Shown here: one piece after another, positions 1-10,813 of the stretch
Position numbering within the stretch: position 1 is the first letter of the stretch
Layout: every line of letters starts with the position of its first letter
DNA from: Leptasterias polaris
Taxonomy: Eukaryota > Echinodermata > Asteroidea > Forcipulatida > Asteriidae
DNA: 64,000 nucleotides
Direction: 5' to 3'
Assembly: GCA_037783415.1 (NCBI GenBank)
Contig: JAZGTN010000028.1
Location: forward strand, 4,412,501-4,476,500
Notes under the pieces: generated by a model
What the model saw: only the letters and a program-made list of their open reading frames with translations
Databases searched by the model: none
Told to the model about the DNA's origin: nothing
Made by a program: the position numbers and the translations under genes

Positions 1-68
1 GTTGGGATACACCAAGTGAGGATACTGGTCTTTGACAATCTCTAAAAGTTAGTGTACATTGCCTTTAA
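1..68 (-). repeat. Fragment of a TTAA-ended short inverted-repeat element
   Basis: Read on the minus strand, this edge fragment matches the first 65 or so bases of the element at 9293-9524: both contain TTGTCAAAGACCAGT followed by CCTCACTTGGTGTAT. Its outer end is TTAA at 65-68. It is cut by the window start, so its other end is not seen. Confidence 0.7.
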
Positions 69-480
69 AAACAATCACCATAACCAAATGTATAAGTGGA
101 GTAATTTGTAGAGCGTCAGTTAACAACCACGGATGGCTCTAGCGCTTGCCATTATATTAAACTAGTTAATTTATGTTACGAGCGTTTTACTTTTCACAGC
201 TTAATTAACAAACTCGGGATAGTGATATTATTTATTTCTCCATGGGCAGCAAAGTGCCGAATTCAATAGAACACTTTTATTGTAAAATATAAGGTTCCCA
301 TAAAGAAACAAACAATAGTACATAGGGACGTGTTATAGAGACACTCTCAAATTAACGTCAGTCCGTATTGAGGTATCGGTGTGTTAGTGTTGCTGTACTG
401 AACTTTGAGAAATGGGATGACAACTTAAACATTTTCTTTTAGATCATCTCGGTGAATTCAGCAATCGCTTCGATTACGAG
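69..480 (+). promoter_or_regulatory. Putative promoter and 5' untranslated exon of gene A
   Basis: A TATA-like AAAATATAAGG lies at 284-294. The stretch ends at a good donor (GAG|gtaaga, intron from 481), so the transcript probably has a noncoding first exon ending at 480. An acceptor-like ttttag at 437-442 leaves open that 443-480 is an internal noncoding exon. Blocks of this region recur upstream of gene B (10480-10790), for example AACAATAGT, AGGGA-GT, CTCTCA and ATTGAGGT, in the same order. The transcription start is inferred only. Confidence 0.45.
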
Positions 481-1717
481 GTAAGATGACAGATGTTGAT
501 CCTAACTACACTTGTTTGTTTTATTAGGTCTTAAAGGTGTTATCAGGATTAGTAAGGATACAAAACATTGTTGTTTCATTTTAGTCTAAAAGCTTACTGA
601 AAGTTCAAAATATTTCCCTCTGAAATGAAGTCACATTCAAGAAACTGAAAACCTATTTTTTAAAAACGCAACAGCTGATTTCGGTTGTTACAACCATGTG
701 TGCTGAAAATTGTGCATGGTTTTCCACTACTTTATCATGACTCACGATCACACGACGGATTAAGCCCAATTTTTAACAGTTTGGTTATTTCGCGTGTATA
801 AGGTTGATCACACAAAACATGAACACTTGCTGCGACTATTTTGTCAGCTCTACCAATCATGTAAAATACAATTAAAAGTTTGGAATTAGAATACTATGTT
901 TTGTAAAATAAATAGTTTTCCCAAAACGTATTTTGTTTATTTGTTCTGTTTTTGTCGTTGATGATTTTTTTTATTTTGGGTTTGTGTGGTTTTTGTCCTT
1001 ACTTTTTCAGGAACGATGGAACTTTTCAACGGCATTTTCAGGCAATGGATGTTTTTCTTGCTGTTTGTTATTATAGTGCACGAAGCCAAAGGACAGTAAG
1101 TCAAAATTGTATTTTCTTTGTTTTATGTTGACGAATCTGTTTTAACCCCCGGGGAAAAAAAACAACAACATTATTATTCTTTTCATATCAGTCTTTTTCA
1201 TATACAATAAAAACAATGTCTACAGATGGAATCACAAACTTTTCGAGGCATACATTCTAAATGCCCTCATTGATTTGCAGATTGGGGCAAAACCATGAAA
1301 GGATATCGACATCAAATTTTGCTGTGACGGGCAAAAGTCAAGAATATTGACGGTCATTGTAAAATACTACGATGTCCCCTAAATGCAACCGTAAAAATTT
1401 CTCTCCCGTCTTGACAAACTTTGACCCTACTTTTTCCGTGATTTTGACAAATCCCCATTGTGTTAACAATGTACGTGTTGTTGTGCAAGTCTTATGTTGA
1501 AAACGGCGTCATTTTTTTTATTTTAAACTCACCGGTCACTTTCGTCGTTTACCGGTCTTCCTTCCGTCGTCGATTTTGAACAATTATTCTCGCAAGACAA
1601 TGCCTTGTTTCTTAATCTCTGTAGCCACACTCACACCCAGTTCTAGGTGTACTAACTTTATAATAAAGATGAAAAGAGAGTAATCAATAACTTTGATAAA
1701 ATTATTTCTTACATCAG
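481..1717. other. First two introns of gene A
   Basis: Apart from the signal-peptide exon at 1011-1095 these are ordinary AT-rich introns (481-1010 and 1096-1717). No recognisable repeat or ORF. The 3' end of the second intron, with its run of taatcaataa before the acceptor, is closely similar to the matching intron end of gene B before 26205. Confidence 0.5.
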
Positions 1718-4700
1718 GAATGCTTGCCCGAGGACATCTTACGTAAGCAGGAGTAGATCAGTGAGTCAAAGATACAGAACTTCATGTGGTCACCGGCGCA
1801 GGTCTTGTACTCGTTACAGGTATGTCAGCTACAGCACATCATAACTAGTATAGGGCCTACACTCTAAAAACTCCTGGGTTAGAAGTGACCCGGGTCCGGG
1901 GTTCCAGGTGGCCTGACTCATTTCTGGGTCAGGTTGACCCGGAAATGGGTCAGATCCCACGGCACCCTGATCCAGGTCAATTCTGCCCTTTTTATTATTA
2001 TTTTTTTAGAGTACAGCTTCCAAATTACGTTACAAATGATAAGCTTGGGACAAGGCTTGCTTTTGATTTGATGCCCGTGTAGCCGGAGGTTCTGTCCCCC
2101 GGGGATTCTGTCCTCCAGACTGTATTGGCTGCAATGGTTAGGAAATATTGTGCTCCCCCCCCCCCCCCCCCCACAAACTCTCCGAGGTTTGCGTGCCCAG
2201 GAAATTTAGGTCTCCACAGGAGAATGTGTCCCCCGGATATGGGAGGCCATTGGGGCAAAAAGGGAAACGTTTAAAATTTAAAACAAAACCAATTAAATAA
2301 TTAATTAAACAACAAATAAGCTAAATTAAAAAAAAATATTAACATTATAAACAAATAAAAGAAATATGAACAAACAAACAAAAACATTAATAAAAGTAAT
2401 AAAGTTGCAAAAAAAATTATTTTAAAACTAAGAATAAAATAATTTTTTAATTTAAAATTCATAAAAAAAGATTCAATAAAAAGGAACAAAATAAAATATA
2501 AAATCCAGTAACAAGGGTAAAGCACAAAAATGAAACAGAATAAATACAAATAAAATAATTTCCTCCCTAAAATTAAATAATAAATAAATGAATGAATAAC
2601 AAATAAATAAAATAAATAAATAAATAAACCAAAACTAACTTTAAGTAGAAAGGAGATTATAAAAATATCTTACACTAACTAACTAAATGCCGCAGACAAC
2701 TAAAACAAAAATCCAAACAAACAAAATAAACTCGATGATATTGCGCGCGCCATACATATTCCACTAACGAAATAAACAAACAACGCAGAAATGAATGAAC
2801 AACTCGGAAATAAACGAACAACTCAGAAATAAACCATGCGGCGGAATTTACCGTGACAATCCGAAAACCCGAAAATAATAACGTGCTCTCTGCTGACTGG
2901 CGATTGTGTGCACGTCACGTACTACTTAGCTGATGTACCTAGGTACACCATAAACGTACACGCGTCACGATGCACAGTTGACACACAGTGTGCTTCGCGA
3001 TCGCCGGCTGCTTGTTGTTCGTTTCTGCACTACGACGAAACTGTGGTGGCCCTGAAGGGACATTGCACATCGCAAATACCTTTGCAAATATATACTTTTA
3101 TTATTTTTTTATTTTATAGTAATGCTATTTATTCCGTTCATGTTTTTGTTTTGTTTTGTATACTGTTAATAATTTGGTTAATTATTATTATTATTATTTT
3201 TTTTTTTTACGTTTTCTTTTTTGTCCCAATGGCCGCCCATACCCGGAAAGAGTGTCCCCAACTTTCCCTTACACTCTAGCTTTTGCTGAAATGTAGAATA
3301 TAGAGCCATTCCAACAGATTTATTCTATGTATTGCATCTCTTTGGAACTCCTTGTCTGGTGCATGTTTCCCTCCATCCTACAATCTTGACATGCATGTGC
3401 ATTGAGACCCGCTATTATATTTTGTTCATTGGTGGCTCGACTCGACCACGGACCTCCACGGTTCACTTAACATTATTTTTTAATCTCAATGCATATGCAT
3501 GTCATTATAGGGACCATTGCCTACAAGCTTTGCTTTTTAAATGGATTCCTCTGCAGTGTCACATAATGCTTTTTTTTGTTTACATCTAATATTCTTCAAA
3601 CCTATGCCGTAAAACATTTACTTTGCATTATGTAATGATTACTTTTGATGTATATTGCCTTTTGCTTGTTTGATACTGTGGAAATAAACGAACCTTGAAC
3701 CTTGAACCTTGAACCTTGAACCTTGTTTTAAGAGGAATATCAACTTCAGCTCCCCCGGAATATTTTCATCTCATTATGATTTCTTCTTGTAGCCCCTTAA
3801 ACCAATAACGGCTTCTAGCCTCTTGGGGGCGAACTTGCATTAAACAAAACTAAATCAATAAAAGATTCATTCACCTATTTTTAGTGGTTTCACCATAAGT
3901 TTAAAAAGTAGCTATATCCTCGGTAAGCAATCTTCTCTCATGTAACTAACATTGTTGGGCGGGGCAACATTGACATTAGGGACGATCCCTACAGGGAATA
4001 CTTCCGTAGCCGTATAACCAGAAACTTGAGTGAAATTGGGCCCAAAGTTTATACCGCTCCATGCAAGCGGGCGTATACGCTTAAATACGCATAAATAAAA
4101 GTCTGTGGTCTTTATCGACTAATCAAAATAAAGTCGAAAGGCACAGTATGACTGTACTTGCTTTTGAACAATTTAGGATCCATACGAAACCTTTGTTGAT
4201 TGTTTTAAGCGAGGGACAGAATGCATTGGGACCTTTCTACGTGGAGGGGCAGAACACTCTATAATAACCGGCACAATACACTAATTCAGCTTCACAGTTC
4301 CGATTTTCATTCCATGTTTTTAGCATTTGACTCACTTTTCAGGTCATACACAGTATATTACCAGGCCAGAGTGACTACCAATGACTGTTGTACAGGTTGG
4401 AGCAAAGACAGTAGCGGACGCTGTCTAACAGGTAAGGTTTTTTCTAATGTTATAATAAGGTGACTATAAAGATTCAAACTTACTCAAATTGACTAAAAAT
4501 TACATTATTTCATAATGATCTCATATCTTAAATTCTCTTAATTTTTATACATAACATATTGCTCTTTTTAACAGCGCTTTGCAGCAACCCTTGCCATCAT
4601 GGCCGTTGTTCTTCACCCAATGTTTGCACTTGTAACCATGGTTACACAGGGCTGACTTGCAACCAAGGTAAAATCAGAAGACGAAAAACCTGTCAAAGTT

Positions 4701-7700
4701 GTAAATACTTGGCTAGTTTAAATTAACTCATTTTTATACAAAGCTTCAAAACAGGTGTGTTGAAAATGCTGTCAAAACGGAACTTTATCCGAATCGGGGC
4801 CACATCCCAATCAGTGCATATAAAACATAATGCTCCCGATCAAACTGCGTATCGTATATAAGTTAAATCTTCTCACTTTCAAAGCTCTTCATGGCCTATC
4901 TCCTGACTATTATATCTGATCTTCTCCGTAAATATATTCCTGTTCGTCCTCTTCGATCTGCTGGCCAATCCCTACTGACGCAAACTACTTTTTTCCACTA
5001 AATTCTATAGTCAAAGAGCCTTCAACTTCATTGCACCTTCGTTATGGAATGACTTACCTCTTCATATTCGCCAAGCTGGCTCTCTTCAGATTTTCAAAGG
5101 ACTTTCAAAAACTCATTTGTTTGAATCTTTATTTTTGTAACTTGCTTTTATATTTATTTCATTGTTTTGTGTTACGCATAGAGGCTCCTGCATTATGCGC
5201 TACATAAATATCTCGTATTATTATTATTATTATAACTCGCTAGTCGCAATAATTGATTGGATTTCCAGTGTAGTGGTATACATTATTTCAGTAAATTGTG
5301 ACCCGTAGATTTCCGAAAGACATTTCTTACCCTGTTTTAACTGTATTTCAACATAATTATTTGTTTTGTTAATTGACAATGCCATCGTGGCAAAAGTGAA
5401 TGTACACCCCAAATCTTGTGTTGACTAATGGCTTGCGAGTTTGCATTAATTTCACTCTACACAGTTCCGGGTCAGAGTTGACTCAGATTGCGGGACAAAG
5501 TGACTTTACTTTTTGGAGCGAAATGGTGTAAAAACATCCCGTGTTAATCCAGTTCTTAAGATGTAGATGACAGCTGGGGAATCTTTTTTTTTTCTTTTTC
5601 TGTTACACTTTTAGACAAAGAATAGATCGAACTGTAACTGTTTTACATCCCTATAATATCTTGCTAATTATAGGGGGGAAATTAGTGCGTGGAAAATAAG
5701 AGGGCTCACTACTTGCATTTTCTAAATCTACCCTAAATCTTGCTTTTTTGCTTCATTTATTTCGTTGGAAAGATGAACGAAATGACGCCTGCGCAATTGA
5801 CAAAGTCGGCTATTTCTTTCCCATATCTGCTTTTTATTTTTGCTTTTTTTTTTTAGGTATTTTCTTTTTTCGTACAGAAAAAAAAGAGAAAAGGGAAAAA
5901 AATTTACAACGTGGAACTCGGGCATTTGGGTTGGCATATCCTTAAAGCCTGCTATCCTGCAATTCTGTAATTGTTCAATAAGTATTTCATACAATCATCT
6001 ATCGTTGGTAGGCTACAATATGTAATCCTCCATGGCCGGTTTTTTCTCTCTTTTTCCTTGTTATTTACATTTTATTTCTCCAACAAACGCTCAAAAATTA
6101 TCAAAAACCATTAAAAGAAAGGTTATTGTTTTATCTTCGTGGGACGCAAGTGGACCATTGTTTGTTCATGTCATGACTAACGACTGTTTTATATGACAGG
6201 AATATGTGATCCACAATGCCAACATGGCACTTGTTCATCGCCTGATGTGTGTACGTGTTACGATGGCTACGAAGGCACAATTTGCAATCAAGGTAATTAA
6301 TTTTTGTTTTTGTTTTTTCCCAGAGCCATTTTATTTGCTTAAACAATGTACCGCCCTTTAAAAAGACAATGACTTTTTATATTGCACTGAAAAATTTCTT
6401 TGTTCGTTAAATCAGCTGTTTGCGACATATCTTGCCAATATGGCAGAGTTTGTACTGCACCAAATAACTGCAGCTGCCGGTATAGCTTTACTGGAGAATC
6501 GTGCAATCAAGGTAAGAAATGGGTATTGACCTTCGTATCTGCTCTGCAAAAAGTTTTTTTATTTTTATTTACACCATGGGTGTTGTCACAAATAGATAAC
6601 AAAATAGAAACAAAATGTACATCATAAAGAGTTAAAATAACACTAATACTTCTGCCAACACAATTAAATTGGTGTTATATTAACACCCCATGAAGTTCAT
6701 TTTGATTCTCTCTTGGGTATCTATTTGTGACAAAACCCATAGTGTCAATGTTAACGCCCCCAGTTTCTGCAGTGTGTAAATGATGATTTCAAAATACAGT
6801 GCAAGTTTGTCCCTCCTTTCCCCAAACTGTTTTCATTGGAACAGACCAAACTTAGCCAAGCAAGAGTTAAGTTTCCAGCAAAAAGTTACATTTGATGTAT
6901 AATTTATACGTCTCCTTCTTTGCAAATTTTTTTAAAGGGACACACCGGTTACCTGTTTACGTAATTTAGTCATGTAGAATCAAAGACAATTATTTCTAGA
7001 TGGTTTTTATATTTGTTGTATACAAAAATATCACGTAATTAACGAGAAATGACCGAAAAAAACAAAAGCGGTCAAAGGTCACCGTATACGCTTTACCAGC
7101 CGTTGCAAGTGTCAAATTTACGAGATACACGCTATGCAATGTTGCAAGTAGACTGGTGCTCTGTTTATGTAAGTGTTTTACTACGACAAGGCATGAGGAT
7201 CCAGTCCACGTTATCCATCTGAAAGTGTGTATAAACAACGGACACGGTAACCAGTCAACTCGCCCCCAGCAAACTCGCCAATTACATACAAACTCGTCCC
7301 CCCTCAAAGTCGCCCCTCACAAAGGAATGTAACAAATTGGTGTGATTGGACTTCAGGGGAACGAAAGCTATCTTAAGGTAACAAATACTATCTTTGGGGG
7401 AACGAAAGAGGAATTCTGGGGAACAAAATCTCATTGCGAGAGAACGAAAGCGTATTTTTAGGGAGCGATAGCATATTTCGGTTGAAGGAAAGCATATTTC
7501 GAGCGAACGAAAGTATATTTCTTGCGAACAAAATCATATTTCGAGGAAACGAATGCGTATCTTCAGGGAACGAAAGCGTATTTCTGGGGAACTTAATCGT
7601 AGTTCGGGGGAAAGAAACCGTGTTCAAGGGAACGAGAACCTATTTTCTAGAAATAATCTCATTTCGTTACCTAGAAAAACACACTGCGTTCTCAAAATGA

Positions 7701-9139
7701 AAAAATAATATTTTGTGAGACAAAATTATATTTTCATCGAATAAAATAATATTTTGAGGAAACGAAATGATTTTGTTGGAATTTTGTGTGTCGAGGGATG
7801 CAATAGAAATTTCGAGTGAGGTTGTTTTTTTCCACCTTTTAATTTTTAATTTCTTTTTCACTTGTCCCTTTTTGGGGGGGGGAGGCTCGTTTTGGGGGAA
7901 TTGTTTGTCACAAATTGTGTTTAAACTAATTGTACCGTCAATATAAAAGTGGTATTCCTATGTATTGACATAAATCTTATTTAATTACCAAGAACTTCGG
8001 TACAAATCGGGTCAAGGAACCTACACAGAGCATTGAAAAGTTGCGATTTTTAAACAACGGATTCGATCAGCGAGGTGTACCGACTAGAAAACCCGCAATA
8101 ACAACAACGTAGTTGGTGGTCTGGCTCCCTACCCCTCCCACATGTTCATGAGCTTCCAGGTACAGCTATCTCTTGGCTATACACACTGTAGTGGGTTTCC
8201 GTCGTGCTAGCACTGCCGAGATACTCTGCTCGCAAGCGACACGACTGTCCCTGTGTTACGTGTACCTAGTCCCCACGCTGTGCACTGTAAGACACGCTTC
8301 CGTTGCTCGGACTCTCTGAAATCAAATCTTACGTTCGACTTTTTTGTATTATTTACAACTTGTATCCATAATTTGAATACGTATTTTTGTGTGTCAAATA
8401 CTCATGAATTCTTGTTAAAAAACAAAGTTGAATTCGGTGCAGTAATTAATTTTTATACGGCTGGAAGTAAAACTAAATCCGAAGATCACGAGGGTTATCC
8501 GAACCAAAAAAGTGGTTCGGATAACCCATGTGACCTTCGTTTTTTGAAAATTGCTCAAAAACGACCAAAATTGATGGTTTCTTTTAGGAACCGTTCTTCT
8601 CCATCCCGGAAGACCTTTGGAGTCATGTTTTAGTCTATTTTGTAGCCAAAATAGCCCAACGAAGCCGGTGTGTCCCTTTAAGCAGGAATTCCTGCTTAGC
8701 GAATCCATGGTAAAATTCAGCAGGAAATGCTTGTCAAAATCGGCAAATGAATTTTATATTTAGGTTCTTTAATTATCTGAAGAAAAGTGTTTACGTTATT
8801 TTAAATGTGGATGAATAAGAGATGTAATTATAATCTCTAGCACTAGTACACATTCTAATTCTAGGAGTATGGTGTGCTGACGAACCAAAGACGAAGATGA
8901 GGTCACAGATAACAGCAGGACGCCCTCTATCGGGAGCATGCCTCACGAATCACGTTGTCTACACGTTCCTCTCCCGCAGTCCTATTGCATGCGCTTTTAC
9001 GTGCAGACGTAACTCTGGGTGCAAGTCATTTAACTACTTGGCCAATGAGGGTCGCTGTGAGTTGAATTCTGTTGGTCGTGAGTGGAGTAGCAATGGAGAT
9101 TGGGTTGAAAACATGGGCTGTGTTTTTTACCAGCCATAA
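1016..9139 (+). CDS. Gene A: secreted EMI - 3x EGF-like - PAN/apple protein
   Basis: Coding exons: 1016-1095, 1718-1819, 4343-4431, 4575-4667, 6200-6292, 6416-6511, 8865-9139. They sum to 828 nt, exactly 276 codons including the stop, with no internal stop and consensus GT..AG introns. Residues 1-26 are a signal peptide (hydrophobic core FFLLFVIIV, ending AKG). Residues 27-90 form an EMI domain (starts NACPRTSY, ends with NDCCTGW). Three EGF-like modules follow at 91-121, 122-152 and 153-184, each with six cysteines in the short tenascin-type spacing, then a PAN/apple domain at 185-275 ([19 protein letters not shown]). EGF exons are phase 1-1. Known use of these modules is extracellular protein or glycan binding; no orthologue is assigned. 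The start is the first ATG of the exon, since an upstream ATG in the 5' exon is followed at once by a stop. It is the only undamaged member of the cluster. No polyadenylation signal was identified. Confidence 0.85.
1859..2013. mobile_element. Short inverted-repeat element with GGGTCA motifs
   Basis: Ends are ACACTCTAAAAA on the left and TTTTTTTAGAGTA on the right, giving short imperfect terminal inverted repeats. The interior holds several GGGTCA/TGACCC units in direct and inverted order. It lies in gene A's second EMI intron. Probably a non-autonomous DNA transposon. Confidence 0.5.
2014..3330. other. AT-rich intron of gene A, low complexity
   Basis: A poly-C run lies near 2154-2172. 2270-2640 is almost pure A/T with aaataaat-type repeats, which gives spurious minus-strand frames full of Phe and Leu. 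3050-3210 is T-rich. Nothing recognisable as a gene. Confidence 0.6.
3340..3725 (+). mobile_element. 3' end of a CR1/L2-like LINE
   Basis: The segment ends in ...GGAAATAAACGAACC followed by about five copies of the 7-mer TTGAACC (3689-3725). A 3' UTR ending in a short tandem repeat instead of poly(A) is typical of CR1/L2-type LINEs. No coding part remains, so the element is strongly 5'-truncated. The left boundary is approximate. Confidence 0.5.
3726..4342. other. Intron of gene A, no feature seen
   Basis: Unique-looking intronic sequence up to the acceptor before the second EMI exon. It contains a short AATTGGGCCC motif near 4036 that recalls the ends of small repeats elsewhere in the window, but no complete element. 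Confidence 0.4.
4830..5235 (+). mobile_element. 5'-truncated L2-like LINE fragment with (ATT)n tail
   Basis: With frame changes, the plus strand translates to a LINE RT C-terminus: pieces like LHGLSPDYISDLLRKYIPVR, then RAFNFIAPSLWNDLPLHIRQ, then FKTHLFESLF. After the stop come GCGCTACATAAATATCTC and an ATT/TTA microsatellite at about 5217-5234. That is the usual 3' end of L2-type LINEs. Frameshifts and in-frame stops show it is dead. Confidence 0.65.
5455..6040. repeat. Intronic segment duplicated between genes A and B
   Basis: This segment is repeated with high identity at 28335-28835 in gene B, including GGAGCGAAATGGTGTAAAAA, the CATCCCTATAATAT block and AACGAAATGACGCCTGCGCA. Both lie just upstream of the EGF exon that starts at 6200 (A) or 29053 (B). 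It marks the gene duplication and is not itself a gene. Confidence 0.75.
6512..6931. other. Intron of gene A with a foldback segment shared with gene B
   Basis: At about 6570-6780, CCATGGGTGTTGTCACAAAT is answered by ATTTGTGACAAAACCCATAG, forming an imperfect hairpin with TATCTATT inside the arms. The same arrangement lies at 30335-30510 in gene B, so the insertion predates the A/B duplication. Confidence 0.5.
7330..7790. repeat. Degenerate ~25-bp tandem array (GAACGAAAGCGTATTTC-like)
   Basis: About 15-18 imperfect units share the pattern GGGGAACGAAAGCGTATTTC, with the GAACGAAA and ATTTC parts most constant. The repeats keep frames open on both strands by chance, so the apparent ORFs here are not genes. 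The array sits inside the TTAA element at 6932-8681. Confidence 0.75.
8492..8527. repeat. Perfect 15-bp hairpin
   Basis: GGGTTATCCGAACCA, six bases, then TGGTTCGGATAACCC. The arms are exact reverse complements. It lies near the right end of the 1750-bp element. Confidence 0.9.
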
Positions 9140-9292
9140 TGTAGAACGGCTTAAACGCTCGTCCTCTTAACAACTTTGTTGCATTTTATTGACACTGTCA
9201 GAGGTCTGATTGTTGAATACATGGTCTTATCATAATGTGCACGTTCTTTTGGAACTCATTTTCGTAGTTTAAATACATATATTTAAATATAT

Positions 9293-9524
9293 TTAAAGGC
9301 AGGGTATACTTTTGGTGATTGTCAAAGACCAGTTTCCTCACTTGGTGTATCTCAACATATGCATAAAAACAAAAAACCTTGTTGCATTGTGTGCCTGAAT
9401 TTTGGGGTAAAAGTTATATCTTTCTCGTATTATAATATCATCAGCTGTCCAGTGCTCTTAGCCAAGAACGGTTTCAAGGTCAATAACTTGTGGAGTTATC
9501 ACCAAAAGCAGATCCTGCCTTTAA
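9293..9524. mobile_element. 232-bp TTAA-flanked MITE downstream of gene A
   Basis: Left end TTAAAGGCAGGGTATACTTT, right end the reverse complement of TTAAAGGCAGGATCTGCTTT, about 24 bp with 3 mismatches. TTAA is at both extremes. It begins about 150 bp after the gene A stop. The window-start fragment (1-68) belongs to the same family. Confidence 0.8.
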
Positions 9525-9924
9525 TTGTATGTAAATAGTCCTATATTTAAATATTTAAGGTATGTGGATGTTTACCCGTCTTTGTTTTATTAGCTCTTGC
9601 TTTCTGGTTCTTGATAATTGATGGTCATTACAAGATTACTTTAAATTTGTGTATTCACAAACTCCATTAAATTTAGACTACATGCATTTTCTTACACGGA
9701 GAGGAGTTGAATTAAGTTTCAATATTTTGTTTTATACTTGTCTTTTGTTGCACTTCATACCAAACTGTTAAAAAAAATATTTTCCATAGTTTGAAAAATA
9801 GGCACTGATTCAATCACACAACTTACTTTATAACTTAATCCTCGTCATCATCCCCAGTGGGACATAAAGCCTGATCCTCCAGGTTGGGCTCCACCTCACA
9901 AAAACCATCACTTTACATATCCGC
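9525..9924. other. Intergenic, nothing recognised
   Basis: AT-rich spacer between gene A and the SINE-like fragment. No ORF, repeat end or homology to the rest of the window was noticed. Confidence 0.4.
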
Positions 9925-10055
9925 AATGGTTCAATCACAAAGCACAGAGGTTAAAGATCACCGGACTCTCGCTCTGGTCTTTCTGATCAGCAGAGTATGG
10001 GTTCGAATCCCGGTCGTGGCACTTGTGTCCTTGATCTTAGGAGTGGTTGTATGGT
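9925..10055 (+). mobile_element. tRNA-derived SINE fragment
   Basis: Contains GCAGAGTATGGGTTCGAATC followed by CCGGTCGTGGCACTTGTGTC. The GGTTCGAATCC part is a pol III B box, and the downstream CACTTGTGTC is shared with the copies at 52735-53010, 54125-54420 and 61510-61767. It cannot fold as a functional tRNA. Confidence 0.65.
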
Positions 10056-10479
10056 GTTCTGAAATAGACAGTGTTACTTACACGGCGAAAATTAAAAAAA
10101 TTAGGCGGCGACTTTTCTTCTTTTTTTCCGCTGATTTTTGTTTCGGAGGCGATTTTCTTTTTTTACGAGTCACCTTCTTGTTGGGGGGTGTGTGGGTGTG
10201 TGTGTGTCTGGGTAAGTAAACACATTCTAACTCGGAAACTTTAATAGAAAATGATAACTGGGTCCCGGTTGGGTAAATGTCCCCATTTGGAAAGTGTGTG
10301 CAAAAACCCTAGGGAGTTGTTGCACAAAAGTTAAAACAAAAGAGGGGAAATAGAGATCCCCAATTACAAGTGGACTCTCTCAGTTTGACCTTAGCCGGAG
10401 CTATCCCCCAACCCGCCAATCCTCCATTTCTATACCATTTAGTTTGCATGCACGGACAACCATCAGCAAGATAGTTAGG
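10056..10479. other. Intergenic spacer, T-rich
   Basis: Contains a T-rich stretch with a short GTGTGTGG run near 10186-10206. No gene or complete repeat recognised. Confidence 0.4.
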
Positions 10480-10813
10480 TCTGGTGTTGTATTATATTGT
10501 CCTAGATGCACAATAACTTAATTAATTTTAACGAGCACTTTATCTTTTGAGCAAACTCAGTTTCTATACACAAGGGTGGTGTTATGTATCTCTCCGTTTG
10601 CAGCTAAGTGCCAATTTCAATAGAATTTGACTATGGTAGATAACTCATAGCCATCAACATAAATAAAAGAACAAAACGAACAATAGTTGACAGGGATGTT
10701 GCGTGGGCTCTCTCAGTTTGACAACAGTGTCTATTGAGGTTTTGGTATCAGTACATGCTGTTATTAGAATTTAAGAACATTTTTAGAGGAGTCTAGCAAA
10801 ACAGCAAGGGTAC
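10480..10813 (+). promoter_or_regulatory. Putative promoter / 5' UTR of gene B, paralogous to that of gene A
   Basis: Conserved blocks match gene A's upstream region in order: AGCTAAGTGCCAATTTCAAT against AGCAAAGTGCCGAATTCAAT, then AACAATAGT, AGGGA-GT, CTCTCA and ATTGAGGT. A TATA-like CATAAATAAAAG is at 10658-10669. A donor follows at 10830 (CTTG|gtaagt), so the first exon ends at 10829. Confidence 0.45.

Larger units (their letters stand above)
6932..8681. mobile_element. 1750-bp TTAA-flanked DNA element in gene A intron
   Basis: The left end reads TTAAAGGGACACACCGG and the right end is its perfect reverse complement, CCGGTGTGTCCCTTTAA, with TTAA at both extremes. A shorter relative is at 25806-26032. 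The interior holds a degenerate tandem array (7330-7790) and a perfect 15-bp hairpin (8492-8527) but no transposase ORF. TTAA ends fit piggyBac-type mobilisation, but no transposase relationship is proven. Confidence 0.75.

Noticed and set aside
2301..2549. Minus-strand frame that looks like a membrane protein
   Set aside because: A/T-only low-complexity sequence read as Phe/Leu/Ile; inside a gene A intron.
7434..7700. Plus-strand 88-codon frame with repeated residues, also open on the minus strand
   Set aside because: Produced by the degenerate tandem array inside a transposon.
7330..7790. Possible CRISPR-like array because of regular spacing
   Set aside because: Units are degenerate throughout with no fixed repeat and unique spacer, and the host is an animal.
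8253..8633. 126-codon plus-strand frame
   Set aside because: Lies inside the 1750-bp TTAA element and includes its hairpin; no transposase motif.
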